A stretch of 11,338 nucleotides of DNA from Euperipatoides rowelli (lineage: Eukaryota; Onychophora; Udeonychophora; Euonychophora; Peripatopsidae): assembly GCA_003024985.2 (NCBI GenBank), contig PXIH01S0002016.1, one strand, 5' to 3'. Position 1 is the first letter of the stretch. Each line of letters begins with the position of its first letter. Positions 8,701-11,338 of the stretch are shown here, piece by piece. A program made the position numbers and the translations under genes. Under the pieces are notes generated by a model. That model did not search any database. It was not told the DNA's origin and saw nothing but the letters and a program-made list of their open reading frames with translations.

Positions 8701-8802
8701 AATTTATAGGAGAAAGATAAGATCTTTTAATATTCTTTTTGTCATTTTTAGATAAAAGATGCAGTTGCTGTCGTCGAGTTTTTAGCATTGTTGGAAAAAG
8801 AG
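2659..8802 (+). CDS. XPNPEP2-like: Xaa-Pro aminopeptidase (aminopeptidase P), XPNPEP2-like; six internal exons, partial at both ends
   Basis: Spliced CDS: join(2659..2754, 5858..5939, 6303..6390, 7031..7141, 7701..7787, 8752..8802), 515 nt and about 171 residues with no internal stop. Aminopeptidase P removes an N-terminal residue that precedes proline, using a two-metal pita-bread domain (family M24B). Visible landmarks in order are FVVTALDEVAWLFNLRGSDV across exons 1-2, then PYNPLF, SSYAVYLAIPE, VIKNQQERENMKRAHIKDAV and LEKE. These match the second N-terminal domain and the start of the catalytic domain of animal aminopeptidase P. The metal ligands lie further downstream, outside the window. 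The family branch is inferred: PYNP-F-Y, the IRLY stretch, the CNKSTCV cysteine pair and DAVAVV resemble membrane-bound or secreted XPNPEP2 more than cytosolic XPNPEP1. Full-length relatives have over 600 residues, so about a quarter is present. Family is near certain; the paralogue is less so. Confidence 0.93.
4050..4115. other. GC-richer patch with a possible hAT-like terminus
   Basis: The stretch cctgccttaggggcgggcta is followed by aggcaaatgcctaggg, whose aggca/tgcct words form a short inverted repeat. Similar CAGG...gcctaggg sequence is typical of the ends of animal hAT-type elements, from general knowledge. No matching second end or 8-bp duplication was found, so this is a tentative relic. 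Confidence 0.3.
4291..4640 (-). repeat. Tandem duplication, period 177-181 bp, related to the MITE family
   Basis: Two consecutive copies share the ordered words cact-t-tagattatca, a-ggttca-ggttacgat, attaggt/gttaggt, tttgaataaatta, aattagctatta and ggctgataatat. The offset is 181 bp at the left and 177 bp at the right. The internal words recur in the repeats at 7480 and 9440 and match the reverse strand of the 6595 MITE interior. Confidence 0.75.
4643..4737. repeat. 39-bp tandem repeat, about 2.4 copies
   Basis: The unit contains gtatttcacattttgattat followed by cagagggttggagcata. Copies begin at 4648, 4687 and 4726 with an exact 39-bp period; the third is truncated after gtatttcac. The first two copies are nearly identical, implying recent duplication. 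The unit is part of the MITE-family interior (compare gggttggggcatagtg at 9441). Confidence 0.88.
4738..4790 (-). repeat. Remainder of the MITE-family copy next to the 39-bp repeat
   Basis: The words agttcgagttagagttta and aaggtaaaagttaggaatct follow the last 39-bp unit. The same order occurs at 9482-9525 (agttggagttagagttca, then aaggttaggactgtaaa). This identifies the 4643-4790 block as a diverged copy of the same element as 9363-9605. Confidence 0.6.
5105..5287 (+). pseudogene. Probable hAT-family transposase remnant
   Basis: An open stretch after a stop at 5099-5101, with an ATG at 5120 and a stop at 5285-5287, about 60 codons. It is less AT-rich than its surroundings (about 39 percent G+C). 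The readable phrases are GIADMLVARMFTEND, then RRLNFPGVIIPPHIVGGILD. Their order resembles the helical N-terminal part of BED-type hAT transposases, where an ARMF-like phrase is followed by RPG-x-x-IPSR-x-x-GG-x-LLD. No BED finger, catalytic Asp or hATC dimerisation region is visible nearby, so it is a fragment. It is not an aminopeptidase exon. Similarity was judged by eye; an unrelated chance frame is possible. Confidence 0.38.
5253..5336. repeat. Inverted repeat with 18-bp arms
   Basis: The arm atatggtgagcaaacaac (5253-5270) is the reverse complement of gttgtttgttcaccagat (5319-5336) except at two positions. The spacer is 48 bp. The left arm overlaps the 3' end of the putative transposase remnant. 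Confidence 0.78.
5545..5735. promoter_or_regulatory. GC-richer island with NF-Y, ATF/CRE, ETS and octamer-like words
   Basis: Read on the minus strand, 5673-5725 contains ccaatcag (NF-Y type CCAAT box), tgatgtca (ATF/CRE type), cacttccgg (ETS type) and tttgcata (octamer-like). These lie within about 55 bp, beside a perfect palindrome. Motif identities come from general knowledge of consensus sites; function is inferred. Such words are also frequent inside short DNA transposons, which is an equally good explanation. A 75-codon minus-strand frame across this block (5540-5767) shows no recognisable protein. Confidence 0.3.
5642..5667. repeat. Perfect 26-bp palindrome
   Basis: The half-site tgtattcacaatg is followed directly by its exact reverse complement cattgtgaataca, with no spacer. 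The centre is between 5654 and 5655. Confidence 0.95.
5858..5939 (+). CDS. XPNPEP2-like: Aminopeptidase P exon 2 of the window
   Basis: An 82-nt exon preceded by a polypyrimidine tract and ccag and followed by the donor gtacag. The leading gg completes the Trp codon begun by exon 1, giving WLFNLRGSDVPYNP, which is the most conserved signature of the N-terminal half of animal aminopeptidase P. It continues through FHAYAIVTNFYI and ends with the first two bases (ag) of an Arg codon. The donor is placed at 5940 because exon 3 then continues in frame. Confidence 0.93.
5940..6302 (+). other. Intron of 363 bp
   Basis: Phase-2 GT...AG intron. It is AT-rich throughout and has a T-rich tract before the acceptor atttcag. 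I see no repeat, RNA gene or open frame of note. An open frame from 6208 runs through the acceptor into exon 3, but its first part is low-complexity translation of T/A-rich intron. Confidence 0.85.
6303..6390 (+). CDS. XPNPEP2-like: Aminopeptidase P exon 3 of the window
   Basis: An 88-nt exon after acceptor atttcag and before the consensus donor gtaagt. Its first base completes the Arg codon, then come 29 codons, LYIKNPESLTSE through CNKSTCVK, ending in phase 0. This is the variable middle of the second N-terminal domain. Two cysteines six residues apart (C-x5-C) align with a cysteine pair that I recall in XPNPEP2 and not in cytosolic XPNPEP1. They could form a disulfide in an extracellular protein, but that is inference. 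Confidence 0.88.
6391..7030 (+). other. Intron of 640 bp containing a MITE
   Basis: Phase-0 GT...AG intron ending ttattttcag. A 236-bp MITE occupies 6595-6830 and one assembly ambiguity (N) lies at 6553. A TACCGGTA palindrome is at 6477-6484. The remainder is AT-rich with no other recognisable element. Confidence 0.85.
6595..6830 (+). mobile_element. MITE, 236 bp, TTTACGG...CCGTAAA terminal inverted repeats
   Basis: The left end begins TTTACGGATCCTCCCAAGAT and the right end reversed gives TTTACGGATCTCCCAAAATG. The arms stay similar for about 27 bp through a CCGCCA block. There is no coding capacity, and the interior carries the family words aataaacgatccctaac and atcacattatg. Short length, terminal inverted repeats and other copies in this window (10061-11068, 9363-9605) identify a non-autonomous DNA transposon. 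No clear target-site duplication is visible, so the superfamily is not assigned. It lies wholly within an intron. Confidence 0.82.
7031..7141 (+). CDS. XPNPEP2-like: Aminopeptidase P exon 4 of the window
   Basis: A 111-nt, 37-codon exon in phase 0 at both ends, between acceptor ttttcag and donor gtaaca. It encodes LARYESMIYDLIQEG, then IMISPESSYAVYLAIPE. SYAV-IP is a family landmark near the end of the second N-terminal domain. The donor at 7142 was chosen because IPE then joins DRR of exon 5, matching the IPK-D/E-K/H-R region of homologues. The open frame reads on to a stop at 7247-7249, but that extension is repeat-like intron sequence. Confidence 0.9.
7184..7250 (+). repeat. Imperfect 36-bp direct duplication
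   Basis: The words ataaacggtcccaaatta (7184) and ataaacgatcccaaatta (7220) are followed by similar T/A-rich tails ending in atc. The period is 36 bp. The shared word aataaacgatccc also occurs inside both MITEs at 6595-6830 and 10061-11068, so this may be a degraded fragment of that family. Confidence 0.65.
7480..7545 (-). repeat. Probable fragment of the MITE family
   Basis: The stretch reads ataatagggttagggttcat, then aaggttatgattgtaaat and a run of A. The order of these words parallels the units at 4291-4640 (agggttcaaggttacgat, then gtaaaaataaa). Relative to the 6595 MITE this is the reverse orientation. The double telomere-like gggttaggg is part of the repeat, not a telomere. Ends cannot be placed. 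Confidence 0.4.
7701..7787 (+). CDS. XPNPEP2-like: Aminopeptidase P exon 5 of the window
   Basis: An 87-nt, 29-codon phase-0 exon between acceptor ataacag and donor gtaagg. It encodes DRRLIDVSPISRMK, then VIKNQQERENMKRAH. The KN-x-E-x5-MKRAH pattern is the linker and first helix leading into the catalytic pita-bread domain of the M24B family. The SP-I/V phrase before it resembles the XPNPEP2 branch. Confidence 0.93.
7788..8751 (+). other. Intron of 964 bp with a 100-bp direct duplication
   Basis: Phase-0 GT...AG intron ending catttttag. It contains a diverged tandem duplication at 8141-8310 with A-rich tracts. A G/C-richer patch (about 8355-8400) includes cccgggatcc and tgggggccctgctgctga. 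I see no exon or RNA gene; 8420-8751 is unique AT-rich sequence. Confidence 0.83.
8141..8310 (+). repeat. Diverged tandem duplication, period about 100 bp
   Basis: Copy 1 starts gtcaacaaaa (8141), has an A run, then agctcatcaaattttcac (8174) and ggggcc. Copy 2 starts gtaaacaaaa (8241), has an A run, then agcttatcaaatcttcac (8273) and gggcccc. The offset is 99-100 bp. The A runs differ in length. An open frame on the minus strand here translates poly-A tracts and is not a gene. Confidence 0.7.
8752..8802 (+). CDS. XPNPEP2-like: Aminopeptidase P exon 6 of the window
   Basis: A 51-nt, 17-codon phase-0 exon between acceptor tttttag and donor gtaaga. It encodes IKDAVAVVEFLALLEKE, continuing the MKRAH of exon 5 into MKRAHIKDAV. 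Homologues continue with V-PKG and then the catalytic metal-binding part, which I do not find before the end of the window. Confidence 0.92.
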
Positions 8803-9362
8803 GTAAGAAGAAATTATAAAGGAGCAATATCTACTCCTACGCCAATTTACGAAGTTTGGATTACCTACTTCCTTATTCCTATTAATATCTTGTAAAACAG
8901 TTCCAATGTTGGAGTTATGGTATAGCCTATATATTTTTGGCCTTATTCCCAAACTGGGTAGCCTATATTGAATAACAAAATATAAAATTATAAGGTTGTG
9001 GGATAGTTTTTCTTCTTTTCTGACTCAATAAATCATCATTTTTTATGAGATCAAGTAATAAATTATTGACAAACTAATTTTCTTATTCTTTGTTCAGTTG
9101 CATATAAAATAAACAGTTGTGTTAATTGGGATTTTTTTTAATTGCATTATTTAAACATAGATCGAAAGCAACTAGACTTGCTAGATATCCTGCTTTTTAT
9201 TGGATCATGCCACTTTTGAGTTTTTGTCCCTCATCCCGTTTAGATTTTAAAATTCCTGTATTATAAAAATAGCCAGCTAGTGTTTGGCCTAGCAAGCTTA
9301 ACTGCATGGATTATTCCAAAAACAACCGTTATTTGTTTAACAGTTGGACGGCTAGATTTCAC

Positions 9363-9605
9363 TTTATTGTTCTGCCAAGATGGCCACCATATACATAGCA
9401 TTTCTCTATTAAAAAATATTCAAAAAGAGTTATTTCAGCCCTTCATCATCATAGGGTTGGGGCATAGTGGGTTGAATACTTAGTTGGAGTTAGAGTTCAG
9501 GTTTGTGGTAAGGTTAGGACTGTAAAAAAATATTAAAACTGTAAAAAAAAAAAAGGTTTTGCAGCTTTTCGTTATGTCTAGTATGATGGCTGCGGGAACC
9601 GTAAA
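9363..9605 (-). mobile_element. Diverged MITE copy, about 243 bp
   Basis: The left end reads tttattgttctgccaagatg followed by gccaccat. The right end reversed reads TTTACGGTTCCCGCAGCCAT. Both resemble the TTTACGG...GGCCGCCA arms of the 6595-6830 element, and the length is nearly the same. The interior agggttggggcatagtg and ggttaggactgtaaa matches the reverse strand of that element, so this copy lies in opposite orientation. It is older or a different subfamily. Confidence 0.6.
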
Positions 9606-9661
9606 GTGGAATCATGCCAGTTGGGCTGAAAAAATAACGTAAAAATAGTTAGGTGCATTCA

Positions 9662-9760
9662 TTTCATTTTGATTAGGGTTGGGGGCGTCATTATTATTTC
9701 AACTAATTTACAGTTCAGGGTTGGGGTGATTGTTAGGCCTTTAAACAAAACATTAAGACT
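9662..9760 (-). repeat. Fragment of the same MITE family
   Basis: The words cattttgattagggttggg (9665) and gtcattattatttcaac correspond to the 39-bp unit at 4643-4737. Next, ttcagggttggggtgattgt and taggcctttaaac parallel the 9490-9525 words. The copy lies about 60 bp after the 9363-9605 copy in the same orientation. Its ends are not clear. Confidence 0.45.
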
Positions 9761-10060
9761 TGGGCCATACTGTGCTAATATTGTCAAACATAATTGGCTG
9801 TTTATTATTGAAGGGCCATATTCGTTATACAAAACTGATTATTATCTTAAAAAAAAAGAATAATAATGATAAAGAGGCAGGAAGTTTATTTTTTCCTCAA
9901 GTTTTATCATGTGATCTAAAATGCATTTATATAGTCAATAACTTCTTCCAATCTCTTGCTCCACCTTCTTGATTATGAAAGGTAACAATTTAACATTCAA
10001 CAATTTGCAATTCTAGTCATCCTAGTTTAATAAACATGGCCCTGATGGGCAAGAGTTCAA

Positions 10061-11068
10061 TTTACAGATGCCCCAAGGTGGCGCTATCTACATGTTATTA
10101 ATACGATTTTAGTAAACGATCCCTAACCCCACACTGACCCTAACTCAGACATGAATATCATAATAATTTATAATAATCCCTGGGTTATTATTTTGACTGA
10201 GGGTTGCTTATACAAACACAGGTTGAAGGACGAAAAAGAAATTACAAAATGAAAAGGAAACTGCATCACTGGATGGTTTCAAAACTGGCTATCTTTATTT
10301 TACCTAGAAACCAAAATTGTATTTACAGCAAAATAAATATTTCCATTGAAGTTACAATCGCCAGATGGGCTCTGCCAATAATACATGCGAAAACGTAAAA
10401 AAATAAATACTTGACAGTTGTGGCAGGGACACTCCCGCAAGTATGATGAATAAACTATTTTTTAACAGTCCTATATCTGTAGGGCTGTGCGCTTTTTCTT
10501 CCACTCCACTATCGATTAAAAATTAACATTTTTTTTCCTTTACAATTTAACAAACATTGTTACAGTGTTAGCTTTAAAAATGCTTCAAATTAGTAAAATT
10601 TATGTTCAAAAGGACTAATGTATGTGTATATGTTTTTAATTTTACCAAACGATTTTAATAAAAAACAAAAATTAAAATCACGTGATTTAAAATAATGCAA
10701 TCGTGTAAACAAAAAATTTGGAGTATAACGAAATCGTATATTAAAATAATTGGAGTGGAAAGAGTTAAATTGACAAGATTAATAAATTAGAATTAACTCA
10801 TGCAGTCAAGGTAATGACTTCTTTATGACCGTCTATAAGCAGCAGCTGATAGACACATCAGTCAATCGTCCCTGAATGCAAAGAGAAAATGTAAACAGAA
10901 ATAAAATAAAATATTCAATAAAATAGATACAATATAAAGTTCAAACTAAGTCCAAAGAAGTATCACATTATGCTTCAATTCTAAAACAATAAGCTAAACA
11001 ATAAGTTTAACAGAATTATCAATACACTTACGTCTGCTAGATGGGGGCCATATTGAGGAACCCGTAAA
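10061..11068 (+). mobile_element. MITE copy split by about 0.75 kb of extra sequence
   Basis: The left part 10061-10170 begins tttacagatgccccaaggtg and includes agtaaacgatccctaac, like 6595-6700. The right part about 10935-11068 includes tatcacattatg and ctaaaacaataagc and ends cccgtaaa, like 6711-6830. Between them lie about 0.75 kb absent from the 236-bp copy. This is either a nested insertion or a longer parental form. The middle has no convincing coding sequence. Confidence 0.65.
10492..10764. repeat. Inverted repeat inside the split MITE
   Basis: The word ttccactcca at 10499-10508 has its exact reverse complement tggagtggaa at 10751-10760, extended weakly by ctttt and aagag. Between them is a 14-bp perfect palindrome, aaatcacgtgattt, at 10675-10688. 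This may be a second short transposon nested in the first. Confidence 0.5.
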
Positions 11069-11096
11069 TTCTGTGTATCTGTCATTCCGAACTCTT

Positions 11097-11338
11097 TAAA
11101 TTGAATTTTCTCCCCAATGGTNTGTCNNATTAAGTTGAAATTTGAAATTGGTGTTACACTAGAGATCTTGAATATGTATATAAAAGGTTAAGGTCCTAGG
11201 TGGACACATGGGGGTGCTGGGGATACCCTAAAAATCTAAATTTTTTAAAATGCTCCGATTAAGTTCAAATTTGAAATTTGTGTTACACTAGAGATCTAGA
11301 ATATATATACAAACGGTCAAGGTCCTAGGTGGTCACAT
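11097..11338 (+). repeat. Tandem repeat with 129-bp period, running off the window
   Basis: The words attaagtt-aaatttgaaatt, gtgttacactagagatct and aaggtcctaggtgg occur at 11129-11201 and again at 11258-11330, offset by exactly 129 bp. About 1.9 units are visible; Ns at 11122 and 11127-11128 lie in the first copy. This could be the start of a minisatellite or satellite block. Confidence 0.88.

Larger units (their letters stand above)
8803..11338 (+). other. Long intron (at least 2,536 bp, runs off the window)
   Basis: It begins with the donor gtaaga. I searched for the expected next exon (the VPKG...AADKAEEFR-like region of homologues) and see none, so the intron appears to continue past the end. 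It contains MITE-family copies at 9363-9605, 9662-9760 and 10061-11068, and a 129-bp tandem repeat from about 11097. 8820-9360 is unique AT-rich sequence. Open frames near 9280-9483, 9669-9972 and 10204-10398 overlap repeats and show no family similarity. Confidence 0.75.

Noticed and set aside
9280-9972. Several plus-strand open frames in the last intron
   Set aside because: They overlap MITE copies and AT-rich sequence, overlap each other in different frames, and show no match to the expected catalytic-domain exons.
10204-10398. 64-codon plus-strand frame in the split MITE
   Set aside because: Lysine- and isoleucine-rich composition expected from AT-rich DNA, no transposase motif visible.
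1-11338. tRNA, rRNA or CRISPR-like arrays
   Set aside because: No tRNA B-box with a foldable cloverleaf, no rRNA-like block, and the tandem repeats have no regular unique spacers.

Overview
The window is AT-rich (roughly 70 percent A+T), intron-rich animal DNA. It carries the middle of one protein-coding gene on the + strand. No bacterial or organellar signature is visible: the only convincing coding blocks are short and are bounded by GT...AG splice sites. Runs of N show that it comes from a draft assembly. Metazoan splice signals, short transposon-like repeats, palindromic TACCGGTA and taggcctag words, and a secreted-type aminopeptidase P suggest a marine invertebrate, perhaps a deuterostome such as an echinoderm. 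The species assignment is weak.

The gene encodes an Xaa-Pro aminopeptidase (aminopeptidase P, family M24). Six internal exons were found at 2659-2754, 5858-5939, 6303-6390, 7031-7141, 7701-7787 and 8752-8802. They splice in one consistent frame into about 171 residues covering most of the second N-terminal (creatinase-like) domain, up to the border of the catalytic domain. The start, the first domain and all metal ligands lie outside the window. Several residues favour the membrane-bound or secreted XPNPEP2-type branch over cytosolic XPNPEP1.

Layout: 1-2658 is the end of an upstream intron with duplicated AT-rich sequence, two hairpins and a trinucleotide-rich tract. 2755-5857 is a 3.1 kb intron with a 177-181 bp tandem duplication, a 39-bp tandem repeat, a probable hAT transposase relic, a long inverted repeat and a GC-richer island with a perfect 26-bp palindrome. 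Four shorter introns follow; one of them contains a clean 236-bp MITE. 8803-11338 is the start of another long intron, with further MITE copies (one apparently split by about 0.75 kb of extra sequence) and the beginning of a 129-bp tandem repeat.

The aminopeptidase is the only gene supported. The most interesting non-coding content is a MITE family with TTTACGG...CCGTAAA ends, present in several states of decay, and the cluster of promoter-like motifs in the 3.1 kb intron.
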